DNA of 64,000 nucleotides from Bacteroidota bacterium (GTDB taxonomy: Bacteria > Bacteroidota > Bacteroidia > B-17B0 > Aurantibacillaceae): contig JADJDM010000015.1 in assembly GCA_016702705.1 (NCBI GenBank), positions 1 through 64,000 on the forward strand, given 5' to 3'. Of the stretch, positions 26,244 through 35,437 are shown piece after piece. Under the pieces are notes generated by a model. The model was not told the origin of the DNA. It saw only the letters and a program-made list of their open reading frames with translations, and searched no databases. The stretch's first letter is position 1. Every line of letters starts with the position of its first letter. The translations under genes were made by a program, and so were the position numbers.

Positions 26244-28573
26244 TAAAAAGTTATGCTTAAATTAAGATTAGGTAAAAACGGAAGTTGGTCTTTTCTCTTT
26301 TGCGTAATACGGTCGAAATAAAAAATATTTGCTCTGTTATATGTATTACTTATTCCACCATTTACTTCTAATATAACTCTATCGGTCCAACTATATTTAA
26401 ACTTAACGCCAATATCCAAACGATGATATTGTGGCAATCTTCCTTCATTTAATCCTGCAGGAATATAACCAACATTACTATTTATTCCAGCGTAATCTTG
26501 ATCAATACCTCCATTTAAATTTAACTTAGGATAAAAACCTTGTGTTTGAGTAAATGGGAAACCACTTCCATAATTCCAACGAGCATTTGCCTCCCAACGT
26601 TTCTTTTTACCAAAAGTATAGGAAGTAACCAAGTTTACGTTATGCCTTCTATCCCAAATTGGTTTGTAAGATTTAGAGCCATCCCAACGCTGATTAAATC
26701 CAAGTGAGTAAGTAACCCAAAAGTAAAAACGTTTTCTATCATACTTAACAACAAAGTCAATACCTCTTGCCCAACCTGTTTCAACAATAAAATCTTTTTT
26801 AACTGAATCAGGATAAGTCGTATGTGCAACATCATCTTCAAATATCTTATCGCGATTTACATTTGTAAGATGGGTAAACCATTTTTGATATCCTTCAATA
26901 TTTACTTCAATGTTTTTAAATACATCAAATTCAACCCCACCAATTAAATGCAGCGATTTTTGAAGTTTCGTGTTCAATTCTTTAGATTCTGCTCCTGGTT
27001 TTGGAATGTAGGTATCTTGTAAATTATCTGGTCCAGATAAAAATCCGTAAAATAAATTTACAACATCTCTATCCGAATTTGATGCAATTAAATTTTGTGA
27101 ATAAACACCACTCGCTAATTTAAAACGCACGGTCTTTTTTAAGTTATACTTCATCGAGAAACGAGGTTCTAAAGAAGGTTCAGACAATGATGCGTAATAA
27201 TGCAATCTTAAACTTGGTTCAATAACGAACTTCTTGTTTTTTGAAACATGTTTATATTTGAAAAATCCTCCAATCTCAGTTGTGTTTTCTTCTTGCCTGA
27301 TGTTACTTCCAAATTCGTTTCTATAAGCTAGGGCAGTTCTAAAACCAATCATTTCAAAACCATACTTAATTTCATCCTTTCCAATAAAATTAGTGAATTT
27401 TAATCCCATATTAAATCCATTAATATCACTTGTTTTTGGGATAGTATCGCTAGGTGTTTTTGCTGAAATGCCATATTGAGAGTATGCAAAATTACCTTCC
27501 ACCAATGTACTTGACCCTGGAGGAATAATTACGAAATTTGAACCTGCTCCAAAAGATTTCCATTGAAAATCAGCTATTTCAGGATACTTAACAAAATCAG
27601 AAAAATTATATCCAAACAAATTTAACTTACTCCCGTTGTTAGCGTTAAACGAAACCTTACCATACAAATCAGTAAAACCAAAAGGCAAGCCACTTGTATC
27701 AGCATATCTGTATAATACTTTAGATGATTGCGGCAAATATGAATGTTTACCTGACAATAAATAAGAAATAGAACCCTTTCCGTTTTCTTTTAACTTTAAT
27801 AATGGACCTTCGGCTAATAATTTTACTCCAAAAGTAGATGCAGAAACTTTACCTTCAAAACGTTTTTTGTTCCCGTCACGTGTTGTTATATCCATTATTG
27901 AAGAAATTCTTCCGCCATACTCAGCACCAAATCCACCAGTGTACACATCGGCATTACGTATGATATCATTATCAAAAACAGAAAACAAACCTATTGAATG
28001 GAAAGGATTATAAACAATCATACCATCTAACAAAACTTTATTTTGAATGGGTGTTCCTCCACGTATATATAATTGTCCTCCTTGGTCGCCCGTAAAAACA
28101 ACACCTGGCAAAACCTGCATGTACTGTGCTAAATCGGGTTCTCCAATACTTGGAAGTTTATTAATAACCGTTGGGTCAATTTTATTTACTGAAACTTTTG
28201 TATCTTCTAATTTTGATTGCTGTGCAGCTGTTGCCGTAAATTCTTGTAATTGAACAGCGCCCTTAGTTAAATAATATTTTTTATTCTGTAGGTCTCCGGC
28301 TTTAACTGTAATGGTTTCGTACAAAGTATCGTAACCCATATAAGAAATTGTTAAAGTATATGTTCCTGCTGGGATTTTATTAATATTAAAAAAACCATTA
28401 ATATCAGTTGATGCCCCTTGGGTTGTTCCTTTAAAATATACAATTGTAAAAAGTACAGGTTCTCCATCATCCTTTGTGTAAACAAATCCACGAACACTTC
28501 CACTAGTTTGAGAAACTAACTGGAACCCTGCAAAGCTCAAGAGCAAAAAAACGATTAATCTAGTTTTATTCAT
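26243..28573 (-). CDS. TonB-dependent outer-membrane receptor with CarboxypepD-like N-terminal domain
   Basis: A 776-residue receptor: signal peptide (MNKTRLIVFLLLSFAGFQLV, ending VSQ), a carboxypeptidase-regulatory-like beta-sandwich (about 25-105; GSVRGFVYTKDDGEPV, ADINGFF-like STDINGFFNI, GYDTLYET), then plug (GGQLYIRGGTPIQNKVLLDG) and a 22-strand barrel ending NLNLSITF with a terminal Phe. No SusD partner is near, so not a Sus-type glycan system. Its stop codon overlaps the start of the cobalamin adenosyltransferase gene, which hints at corrinoid uptake, but the plug lacks features I could call BtuB. Start 28573 is chosen for the signal peptide and the -7 element at 28591-28598. Confidence 0.85.
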   Translation of the reverse strand: MNKTRLIVFLLLSFAGFQLVSQTSGSVRGFVYTKDDGEPVLFTIVYFKGTTQGASTDINGFFNINKIPAGTYTLTISYMGYDTLYETITVKAGDLQNKKYYLTKGAVQLQEFTATAAQQSKLEDTKVSVNKIDPTVINKLPSIGEPDLAQYMQVLPGVVFTGDQGGQLYIRGGTPIQNKVLLDGMIVYNPFHSIGLFSVFDNDIIRNADVYTGGFGAEYGGRISSIMDITTRDGNKKRFEGKVSASTFGVKLLAEGPLLKLKENGKGSISYLLSGKHSYLPQSSKVLYRYADTSGLPFGFTDLYGKVSFNANNGSKLNLFGYNFSDFVKYPEIADFQWKSFGAGSNFVIIPPGSSTLVEGNFAYSQYGISAKTPSDTIPKTSDINGFNMGLKFTNFIGKDEIKYGFEMIGFRTALAYRNEFGSNIRQEENTTEIGGFFKYKHVSKNKKFVIEPSLRLHYYASLSEPSLEPRFSMKYNLKKTVRFKLASGVYSQNLIASNSDRDVVNLFYGFLSGPDNLQDTYIPKPGAESKELNTKLQKSLHLIGGVEFDVFKNIEVNIEGYQKWFTHLTNVNRDKIFEDDVAHTTYPDSVKKDFIVETGWARGIDFVVKYDRKRFYFWVTYSLGFNQRWDGSKSYKPIWDRRHNVNLVTSYTFGKKKRWEANARWNYGSGFPFTQTQGFYPKLNLNGGIDQDYAGINSNVGYIPAGLNEGRLPQYHRLDIGVKFKYSWTDRVILEVNGGISNTYNRANIFYFDRITQKRKDQLPFLPNLNLSITF

Positions 28574-28590
28574 AAATCCCATAAAGGTGT

Positions 28591-28598
28591 CAAATTTA
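28591..28598 (-). promoter_or_regulatory. -7 promoter element of the TonB receptor gene
   Basis: The minus strand reads TAAATTTG, 17 bp before the chosen ATG at 28573. No cobalamin riboswitch elements are seen upstream. Confidence 0.45.
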
Positions 28599-28747
28599 GT
28601 AATTTTTAGGGGCAATTGTCACTTTTTAGATAAGTGGTTAGATTTGATTTACAACTGGTTAAACAAACTGCTAAATTGTTAAAAATAAAACGAAACAAAT
28701 CGCTCAAATTTATCGAAAATTAAGTTCTTTTGCAGTTTGAAGCCATT

Positions 28748-29908
28748 ATGAGGAAGGGATTAAATTATTTGGGGATTATTTGGTTAGTTTTATTGAGTTT
28801 TGCTTGCACAGAAGAATTGGTTGTAAAAGAAAAAACAGAAAAAGCATTTACAATTGATACCACCGTCAAACTTTCGAAAGAACAAAAGGAAAAAGCCTAC
28901 CGCCTCGATACAGTATTTTCTAATTTAAGTAAATCGAACGCGTTTAATGGAAACATCTTAATTGCTGAAAACGGAAAAATTATCTACAAAAAATGCATTG
29001 GGGTTTCCAATCAAAAAGAAAATAAATTATTAAACGATAGTTCACTATTTCAACTTGCTTCTGTATCAAAAACAATAACAGCAACACTTACATTAAAATT
29101 AATTGCAGAAAAAAAACTTAATTTAGAAGATAATGTAAAAAAACACCTACCTGATTTCCCTTATACAGGAGTTAAAATAAAACACCTTCTTTCACACCGT
29201 TCGGGCTTAGGGAACTATATCTATTTTACTGGCGATTTTGTTGCAGATAAAGCTGCTAAACTCACAAACGAAGGGATATATAAATTAATTGTAGAAAATA
29301 AACCGCCCGTATACTTTGAACCTGATAGACAATTTAATTACAACAATACAAACTACATGCTACTCGCACTTATTTGCGAACGCGTTGCAAAATCAAACTT
29401 TAAAACACTTTGCAAAGAAAAAATATTTAATGCTTGCGGAATGAAGAATACATTTTTCGCCGATGAAATCAATTCACACAAAAATAAAACACAAGGCTAC
29501 ACATTTTCGATGCGCGAAGTTGAAGGCGATATGTTTGATTATGTTTGGGGCGATAAAGGAATTTATACCACAACATACGACCTATTGTTATTTGAAGAAG
29601 CTTATTTTAATGAAAAACTAATTGATTCGAGTTTAATAAAACTTGCTACAACACCAATGAGTAACGAACGTAAATTAGGGAATTATGGTTATGGCTGGAG
29701 AATGAAAGAATTTAATAACGAGAACAAACTAGTTTACCATAATGGTTGGTGGCATGGTTACCGAACAGCTATGCAAAGAAGAATAAAAGATAAAATCTGC
29801 ATTATCATTCTAAGTAATCGACTTAACTCTTCAGTTTATCAAACGTGGAGGATATTTAAAGCAATTGATGCCGATACTTCAAGAAAGATTGAAAACGAAG
29901 AAGAGTAA
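28748..29908 (+). CDS. Serine hydrolase (class C beta-lactamase / DD-peptidase family) lipoprotein
   Basis: A 386-residue lipoprotein, lipobox LSFAC near residue 20, anchoring it in a membrane. The penicillin-binding fold motifs are all present: nucleophile in ASVSKTITAT (S-x-x-K), FNYNNTNY (Y-x-N), and HNGWWHGY in place of K-T-G. Members cleave D-amino-acid peptides, esters or beta-lactams; this one is more likely a peptidase or esterase than a resistance enzyme. I use ATG 28748 because an upstream TTG at 28730 sits inside a likely promoter (TTCTTTTG, 28725-28732). Divergent from the TonB receptor. Confidence 0.85.
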   Translation: MRKGLNYLGIIWLVLLSFACTEELVVKEKTEKAFTIDTTVKLSKEQKEKAYRLDTVFSNLSKSNAFNGNILIAENGKIIYKKCIGVSNQKENKLLNDSSLFQLASVSKTITATLTLKLIAEKKLNLEDNVKKHLPDFPYTGVKIKHLLSHRSGLGNYIYFTGDFVADKAAKLTNEGIYKLIVENKPPVYFEPDRQFNYNNTNYMLLALICERVAKSNFKTLCKEKIFNACGMKNTFFADEINSHKNKTQGYTFSMREVEGDMFDYVWGDKGIYTTTYDLLLFEEAYFNEKLIDSSLIKLATTPMSNERKLGNYGYGWRMKEFNNENKLVYHNGWWHGYRTAMQRRIKDKICIIILSNRLNSSVYQTWRIFKAIDADTSRKIENEEE

Positions 29909-30922
29909 TTACAACTTAAACGTTACTCCAAAGTAAGGAATTGGAATAAATTTTGTTCTGAAATTTTTTACAGGGTTTGTTGCTTGCTGCGAGTAACCTC
30001 CATAAGGATTTGGAACATTAACATAAGTGTAAGTATAATATGCTTCTCGATAAACCAAATTATAAAAACCAAAAGCCCATGATTTATCCGGGCGCTTTAA
30101 TGTTCTAACCCCTATACCAATTAAACCAAATTCATTTTTTGGTACAACCCATGCTTCTCCCACAAAACCTGCATTTTTAGAAACTCTATGAAAAATAGAG
30201 GCGTTAAAATAATAAGTGTTATCATTTTTGCGCACATTGGTATTTTGATTGGTTTGATAAGCATATTGATACTGCATAAAAGAAGAAAATCCAATACCTC
30301 CCATTACAGTAAAATTAGTTCTTGAATTTCCTCTACTATACTTTGCAGCAATATTTCCAATAACATTTGAAGAACCAGTGTAAGTCATGGAAGCAATGTT
30401 CATTTCGGTTCCAACATCATCTTCTCCTCCTAAAGAGAAACTTGTTTTTAAGCCTACACCCATTGGAGTGCCAACTAATGAAGTTTGCAATCCAATAGCG
30501 ACATTTTCGTTAATACTAAAATAACCACTATAACCTAAAAAATAACCGGTATGTAACCGAAATTCCCCTTTTTTAAATGGTAAGGCGTTTGATGCCGCCA
30601 TATAATATGACTTGTGCTCATTTTCGTTCAAAAATTCACCATTCGAGAAATTTTCAGTGCTTACTAAATTTATACTCTTCACCTGAAACTTTGGCAAATA
30701 AAGCTTCCCCATTGTTTTGGTTTGAATCAAAATTTCACGCTCATTGTCGCCAACAATTTCTCCAATGTATTCGGTTCCATCGTTCAGAATTAAAACGTAT
30801 TGTTTGCCCTTTTTCCACCATGGCTTTTCCTTTACAACCTTAGTTGAATCAGATTGCGCGTTTATGAAGATTGGCAAAAATCCAACAATCAAACAGAAGA
30901 TAAAAAGGATATTTTTTTTCAT
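29909..30922 (-). CDS. Exported protein, probable outer-membrane barrel, unknown function
   Basis: A 337-residue protein with signal peptide (MKKNILFIFCLIVGFLPIF, ending NAQ). Residues about 35-90 form a small domain with YVLILNDGTEYIGEIVGDNEREILIQTK, like a short SH3-type or LSM-like strand set, seen in many Bacteroidota exported proteins. The rest alternates polar and hydrophobic residues, rich in Gly and Tyr, ending FGVTFKL, typical of an outer-membrane barrel. Converges with the serine hydrolase and has no partner that tells its job. Confidence 0.6.
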   Translation of the reverse strand: MKKNILFIFCLIVGFLPIFINAQSDSTKVVKEKPWWKKGKQYVLILNDGTEYIGEIVGDNEREILIQTKTMGKLYLPKFQVKSINLVSTENFSNGEFLNENEHKSYYMAASNALPFKKGEFRLHTGYFLGYSGYFSINENVAIGLQTSLVGTPMGVGLKTSFSLGGEDDVGTEMNIASMTYTGSSNVIGNIAAKYSRGNSRTNFTVMGGIGFSSFMQYQYAYQTNQNTNVRKNDNTYYFNASIFHRVSKNAGFVGEAWVVPKNEFGLIGIGVRTLKRPDKSWAFGFYNLVYREAYYTYTYVNVPNPYGGYSQQATNPVKNFRTKFIPIPYFGVTFKL

Positions 30923-30971
30923 ATTAATGTTAAAGGTAGAAAATAAACGGCAAATCCTAAAATGTATTGTG

Positions 30972-31388
30972 TTAAACAAGATACTTCTCGCTATACTTCC
31001 TCGAATCCAGCACTTCAATATCCGAAAAATAAAAATCTTTTTTGTCCTCTGTTATTATGCACTTGCACCCCGAAGCTATTGCAGAGTAGTATTGCAAGCC
31101 ATCTTCTATATCATGTATTTTCTTATTCTTCCTCACTGCATTAACCGTTTCTGCATCAATCGTAGTAAAGTTTAATTTTTCTGCAAGTAAATTTATTTTA
31201 GTCCGCGCATGGGTATTTCCCGATTTTTTTGAAGCAAAATAAAATGCAATGGCCAAACAAAGCGGAGAAGTATATACTTTAAACTTTGGATTTTCGACCA
31301 AACTTAAAATACGTGCACTATAAGAAAAAGTTGGGTATTCTTTATTTAAAACAGAAACAAGAATATTAGCATCCAAAAATATTTTCAT
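30972..31388 (-). CDS. PIN-domain toxin (VapC-like ribonuclease)
   Basis: A 138-residue PIN domain: MKIFLDANILVSVLNKE (first Asp of the Mg site), SPLCLAIAF (with an acid missing at the usual second site; the E/D there is not obvious), DIEDGLQYYSAIASGCKCIITEDKKDF (two or three acids). Such toxins cut RNA, often tRNA or rRNA. The start ATG overlaps the antitoxin stop by 4 bp. The class-II gene order is antitoxin first, as here. Confidence 0.85.
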   Translation of the reverse strand: MKIFLDANILVSVLNKEYPTFSYSARILSLVENPKFKVYTSPLCLAIAFYFASKKSGNTHARTKINLLAEKLNFTTIDAETVNAVRKNKKIHDIEDGLQYYSAIASGCKCIITEDKKDFYFSDIEVLDSRKYSEKYLV

Positions 31389-31642
31389 TTTTTGCGGCTG
31401 TGATATTCATCCTTTAAACTTTTGCGTTTTTTGGATGCTATTTTATACTCAGCTGGCCCTTCGGCAATAATATTTACCCAATCAGAAATAGGAAACTCCT
31501 CTATTGAATCATATTGTTTAGTTGTGATTTTATCCAAAACAAGCTCCATCATACGAGATAAACTCATATTGTGAGCCTCCGCATATTTTTTTGCTCTTTC
31601 GATGATTGCTCTATCAAAAGACAAAGTTATTTTAGCATCCAT
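31385..31642 (-). CDS. DUF6364-type ribbon-helix-helix antitoxin
   Basis: An 85-residue antitoxin. The first 40 residues are a ribbon-helix-helix (KITLSFDRAIIERAKKYAEA, then HNMSLSRMMELVLDKI), as in DUF6364 proteins paired with PIN toxins. The C-terminal half is charged and ends KDEYHSRKK, likely the part that enters the toxin. It should repress its own promoter; a 9-bp inverted repeat bracketing that promoter is described at 31652-31693. Confidence 0.85.
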   Translation of the reverse strand: MDAKITLSFDRAIIERAKKYAEAHNMSLSRMMELVLDKITTKQYDSIEEFPISDWVNIIAEGPAEYKIASKKRKSLKDEYHSRKK

Positions 31643-31651
31643 GACAATTAA

Positions 31652-31693
31652 TTTTATACGACAAAAATAAATAATCTATACGTATAAAACAAA
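31652..31693 (-). promoter_or_regulatory. Promoter and bracketing operator of the PIN toxin-antitoxin operon
   Basis: On the minus strand: TTTG (31693-31690), 20 bp, TATTTTTG (31669-31662). The inverted repeat TTTTATACG / CGTATAAAA lies at 31652-31660 and 31681-31689, abutting the -33 box on one side and the -7 box on the other. The antitoxin ATG is 10 bp further on. This is the layout expected for a ribbon-helix-helix autorepressor. Confidence 0.7.
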
Positions 31694-31707
31694 TTAAAAT
31701 AAAAAAA

Positions 31708-31743
31708 GGAAAAAACTATTAAACTGAATTAATAATTTTTTCC
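31708..31743 (-). terminator. Intrinsic terminator of icmF
   Basis: GGAAAAAACTATTAA pairs with TTAATAATTTTTTCC (one mismatch) around a 6-base loop; on the minus strand a long T run follows. Confidence 0.75.
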
Positions 31744-31753
31744 TCCTTCCATA

Positions 31754-31778
31754 GGTAACTGAGCCCCGTCGAAGCTAC
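31754..31778. repeat. Dispersed CTTCG...GCTCAG intergenic repeat, copy 2
   Basis: Minus strand GTAGCTTCGACGGGGCTCAG then TTACC, an imperfect palindrome related to copy 1 at 16059-16085. It supplies the TAG stop codon of icmF (31775-31777). Confidence 0.5.
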
Positions 31779-34700
31779 ATATTACGGCGATATTGTCCGC
31801 CAACCTCAAACAAAGCCTTAGTAATTTGCCCCAACGAACAATACTTGACAGTATCCATTAATTGCTCAAATGTATTTTGGTTATGAATCGCGGTTTGTTG
31901 GATTTTCTTCAACATCTCAGGTCCTTTATCACCACTTGCTTTCCAAAGTGTTTGCACAGTGTTAATTTGGAATTCTTTTTCATCCGTTGTACTTCTTATA
32001 ACTTCAGCAGGAATAACAGTTGGTGAACCTTTACTTGATAAGAAAGTATTTACACCAATTATTGGATATTCACCAGTATGTTTTAATGTTTCGTAATACA
32101 AACTTTCTTCTTGTATTTTTCCACGTTGATACATCGTTTCCATTGCGCCAAGTACTCCGCCTCTTTCACTTATTCTGTCAAACTCTAACAATACTGCCTC
32201 TTCCACTAATTCAGTTAAGTCTTCGATGATGAATGAACCTTGTAATGGGTTTTCATTTTTAGCTAATCCTAACTCACGGTTAATGATTAACTGAATTGCC
32301 ATTGCCCTGCGCACGCTTTCCTCTGTAGGTGTTGTAATTGCTTCATCATAAGCATTAGTATGAAGACTATTACAGTTATCATAAATTGCATATAATGCTT
32401 GTAATGTTGTACGAATATCATTAAAATCAATTTCTTGCGCATGTAAACTTCTACCACTTGTTTGTATATGGTATTTCAACATTTGACTGCGCTCGTTACC
32501 ATTGTATTTGTATTTCATTGCCTTTGCCCATATACGACGAGCAACACGGCCAATTACACTATACTCAGGGTCGATACCATTACTAAAAAAGAAAGATAAG
32601 TTAGGAGCAAAACTATCAATGTGCATTCCACGGCTTAAGTAATACTCAACAAAAGTAAATCCATTAGCCAATGTAAACGCAAGCTGAGAAATTGGATTAG
32701 CACCAGCTTCAGCAATATGATAACCACTAATACTTACCGAATAAAAGTTACGAATGTTTTGATCAATAAAATATTGCTGAACATCGCCCATTACTTTTAA
32801 ACTGAACTCTGTACTAAAAATACAAGTGTTTTGTGCTTGATCTTCTTTTAAAATATCCGCTTGCACCGTACCACGCACTTGTGATAATGTTTGCACTTTA
32901 ATTTTATCATATACATCTTTAGGCAACACTTGGTCACCTGTAACACCTAATAACATTAAGCCTAAGCCATCATTACCTTCTGGTAAGTCGCCATTGTATT
33001 TAGGACGTGCAACGCCTTTAGCTTTGTAAATAGCGTTTATTTTATCTTCAACCTCTTTCTCTAATCCGTTTGCTTTTATGTAAAGCTCGCATTGTTGGTC
33101 AATTGCTGCATTCATAAAGAAAGCTGCAATAATTGCTGCAGGACCATTAATGGTCATACTTACAGAAGTTGTTGGAGAAGCTAAATTAAATCCACTATAT
33201 AATTTTTTAGCATCATCTAAACAACAAACACTTACTCCACTATTACCAACTTTACCATAAATATCTGGACGGTGATCCGGGTCTTGTCCGTAAAGGGTAA
33301 CGCTATCAAAAGCTGTACTTAAACGTGCAGCAGGTAATCCTTTACTTACATAGTGAAAACGTTTGTTTGTTCTCTCTGGTCCACCTTCACCTGCGAACAT
33401 ACGTGTTGGATCTTCACCCTCGCGTTTAAATGGATAAATACCAGCAGTGTAAGGGAAATCTCCAGGGAAATTTTCTTGCAAGTTCCATCTTAAAATATCT
33501 CCCCAAGCTTTAAAGCGTGGCACAGAAATTTTTGGAATTTGTGAATGAGATAAACTCTCGTAATGCGTTTTAATTTTTATTTCCTTATCACGAACTTTAA
33601 AAATAAAATATTCGTTTGTGTAATTTTCTTTACGTGCAGCCCAAGTATCAATTACTTTTTTATTGTGACCATCAAAGTCTAATTCAACTTGTGCATATTC
33701 TTCTTCTAATGACTTAACCAATCTATCTTTGTCAGCCATCTTACTTTCTTTGATAGCTGCAATTGTATTTTTAATACTATACAATTTCTCTGCTATTTCA
33801 GCTTGTTGTTCAGCCTTTCTATCATAGCTTCTGTTGTTTTCAGAAATCTCGCTTAAGTAACGTGTGCGCGCAGGTGGGATGATGAAAATTTTCTCACTCA
33901 TCTCATCTGTAATTGCAAAACCTGATTTTAAATTAGCTCCTGTTTTCTCAACCAATTTGTCCATCACTGCTTTGTACAAGCTATTCATCCCTGGGTCGTT
34001 AAACTGAGAAGCAATTGTACCATACACTGGTAATTGCTCATCTGGTGTTTCCCATAAATTATGATTGCGTTTGTATTGTTTCTTTACATCTCTAATTGCA
34101 TCTAATGCGCCACGCTTATCAAATTTGTTAAGCGCAATAATATCTGCAAACTCAATCATATCAATTTTTTCTAACTGCGTGGCAGCTCCGTATTCTGGAG
34201 TCATTACATACAAGCTCATGTTACTGTGCTCTGTAATCTCAGTATCACTTTGTCCAATACCTGCAGTTTCTAAAATGATCATATCAAAATTAGATGCCTT
34301 CAAAATATCAACAGCATCTTGCACATGTTTTGATAATGCTAAATTGCTTTGACGAGTTGCCATAGAACGCATGAAAACTCTATCGTTACGAATAGAATTC
34401 ATTCGGATTCTATCTCCTAATAATGCCCCGCCTGTTTTACGTTTACTTGGGTCAACAGAAATAATTCCCAATTGTTTTTCTGGAAAATCGATTAAGAAAC
34501 GACGAACCAATTCATCTACCAAACTTGATTTACCTGCCCCGCCTGTACCCGTAATACCAAGCACTGGAGTTTTAGATGCAGCAGCCATTTCACGAACTTT
34601 CTTCATCATGGCTTCGCTTTCTACATTTCCGTTTTCGGCTGCAGAAATTAATTTCGCAATTGATTTATGGTCTTTCTCTGCAATGTGAGAAACCTCTCCA

Positions 34701-35152
34701 TTCAAATTAACTCCTGTAGGGTAATCAGATTGACGAAGCACATCGTTAATCATTCCTTGCAAACCAATCTCACGTCCATCATCAGGACTGTAAATACGAG
34801 TAATGCCGTAAGCATGTAATTCAGCAATTTCAGTTGGAAGAATTACACCGCCTCCACCACCAAATATTTTAATGTGTCCACAACCCCGCTCTTTTAATAA
34901 ATCGTGCATGTATTTAAAATACTCAACGTACCCGCCTTGGTAGCTAGTAATAGCAATTGCGTTTGCGTCTTCTTGTATTGCACAATTAACAACGTCTATA
35001 ACGCTTCTATCGTGACCAAGGTGAATAACCTCTGCCCCGCTGCTTTGCATTATACGACGCATAATATTAATTGCTGCATCATGCCCATCAAACAAAGCTG
35101 CTGCGGTTACAATACGTATTTTATTTTTCGACTGATATGCTGTAGTTTCCAT
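31775..35152 (-). CDS. icmF: Fused isobutyryl-CoA mutase IcmF
   Basis: A 1125-residue adenosylcobalamin-dependent mutase with the IcmF domain order: B12-binding domain (1-140; LFDGHDAAINIMRR with the cobalt-ligand His), G-protein chaperone domain (about 195-420; Walker A GTGGAGKSS at 202-210, NKFDKRGALDA), linker, and the TIM-barrel substrate domain (about 560-1125; YPFKREGEDPTRMFAGEGGP). It interconverts isobutyryl-CoA and n-butyryl-CoA, and the built-in GTPase guards cofactor loading. The segment KEDQAQNTCIF carries Gln where methylmalonyl-CoA mutase has the carboxylate-binding Arg (VRNTYI), which supports IcmF over MCM. ATG 35152 is chosen because an in-frame start at 35236 lies upstream of the promoter. 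A PduO adenosyltransferase is 6 kb away. Confidence 0.93.
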   Translation of the reverse strand: METTAYQSKNKIRIVTAAALFDGHDAAINIMRRIMQSSGAEVIHLGHDRSVIDVVNCAIQEDANAIAITSYQGGYVEYFKYMHDLLKERGCGHIKIFGGGGGVILPTEIAELHAYGITRIYSPDDGREIGLQGMINDVLRQSDYPTGVNLNGEVSHIAEKDHKSIAKLISAAENGNVESEAMMKKVREMAAASKTPVLGITGTGGAGKSSLVDELVRRFLIDFPEKQLGIISVDPSKRKTGGALLGDRIRMNSIRNDRVFMRSMATRQSNLALSKHVQDAVDILKASNFDMIILETAGIGQSDTEITEHSNMSLYVMTPEYGAATQLEKIDMIEFADIIALNKFDKRGALDAIRDVKKQYKRNHNLWETPDEQLPVYGTIASQFNDPGMNSLYKAVMDKLVEKTGANLKSGFAITDEMSEKIFIIPPARTRYLSEISENNRSYDRKAEQQAEIAEKLYSIKNTIAAIKESKMADKDRLVKSLEEEYAQVELDFDGHNKKVIDTWAARKENYTNEYFIFKVRDKEIKIKTHYESLSHSQIPKISVPRFKAWGDILRWNLQENFPGDFPYTAGIYPFKREGEDPTRMFAGEGGPERTNKRFHYVSKGLPAARLSTAFDSVTLYGQDPDHRPDIYGKVGNSGVSVCCLDDAKKLYSGFNLASPTTSVSMTINGPAAIIAAFFMNAAIDQQCELYIKANGLEKEVEDKINAIYKAKGVARPKYNGDLPEGNDGLGLMLLGVTGDQVLPKDVYDKIKVQTLSQVRGTVQADILKEDQAQNTCIFSTEFSLKVMGDVQQYFIDQNIRNFYSVSISGYHIAEAGANPISQLAFTLANGFTFVEYYLSRGMHIDSFAPNLSFFFSNGIDPEYSVIGRVARRIWAKAMKYKYNGNERSQMLKYHIQTSGRSLHAQEIDFNDIRTTLQALYAIYDNCNSLHTNAYDEAITTPTEESVRRAMAIQLIINRELGLAKNENPLQGSFIIEDLTELVEEAVLLEFDRISERGGVLGAMETMYQRGKIQEESLYYETLKHTGEYPIIGVNTFLSSKGSPTVIPAEVIRSTTDEKEFQINTVQTLWKASGDKGPEMLKKIQQTAIHNQNTFEQLMDTVKYCSLGQITKALFEVGGQYRRNM

Positions 35153-35182
35153 AATCTTAAGATAAATCAAATGTGAGAGTGG

Positions 35183-35214
35183 CAAAAATACTGATTCGTG
35201 AAGGGAATAGCAAA
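35183..35214 (-). promoter_or_regulatory. Promoter of icmF
   Basis: On the minus strand: TTTG (35214-35211), 20 bp, TATTTTTG (35190-35183), then 30 bp to the ATG. Both boxes and spacing fit the Bacteroidota consensus. Confidence 0.65.
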
Positions 35215-35302
35215 AAAGATAACTATAAAAAGACAATTAAATATCCGCTGATTACTAGCTATTTTGATAAATTGAAATAATTAATTTACATATTTACTAA
35301 AT

Positions 35303-35324
35303 TTTGCAATGTTTAAATTGCAAA
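35303..35324. promoter_or_regulatory. Perfect 8-bp inverted repeat between icmF and the AAA ATPase gene
   Basis: TTTGCAAT, GTTTAA, ATTGCAAA. The half site ATTGCA also recurs in the tandem repeats at 35514-35584. It is a candidate protein-binding site; no T run, so not a terminator. I see nothing else in 35325-35437. Confidence 0.45.
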
Positions 35325-35437
35325 TCAAATAAATACAACTTAATAATCTGTTTTTCAATAAATTATAACCCACTAATTTTATAAAATGCATGCAAAAAGG
35401 GAGAGAAAATCGAAAAAACAAATCCATAATAGCGTAG

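Noticed and set aside
26243..28800. Cobalamin riboswitch before the TonB receptor or icmF
   Set aside because: No B12-box-like sequence or multi-stem fold in the short leaders; only -7 promoter elements are seen.
31775..35236. Longer icmF start at 35236
   Set aside because: It would place 28 extra residues upstream of a well-formed promoter (35183-35214); ATG 35152 matches the family start.
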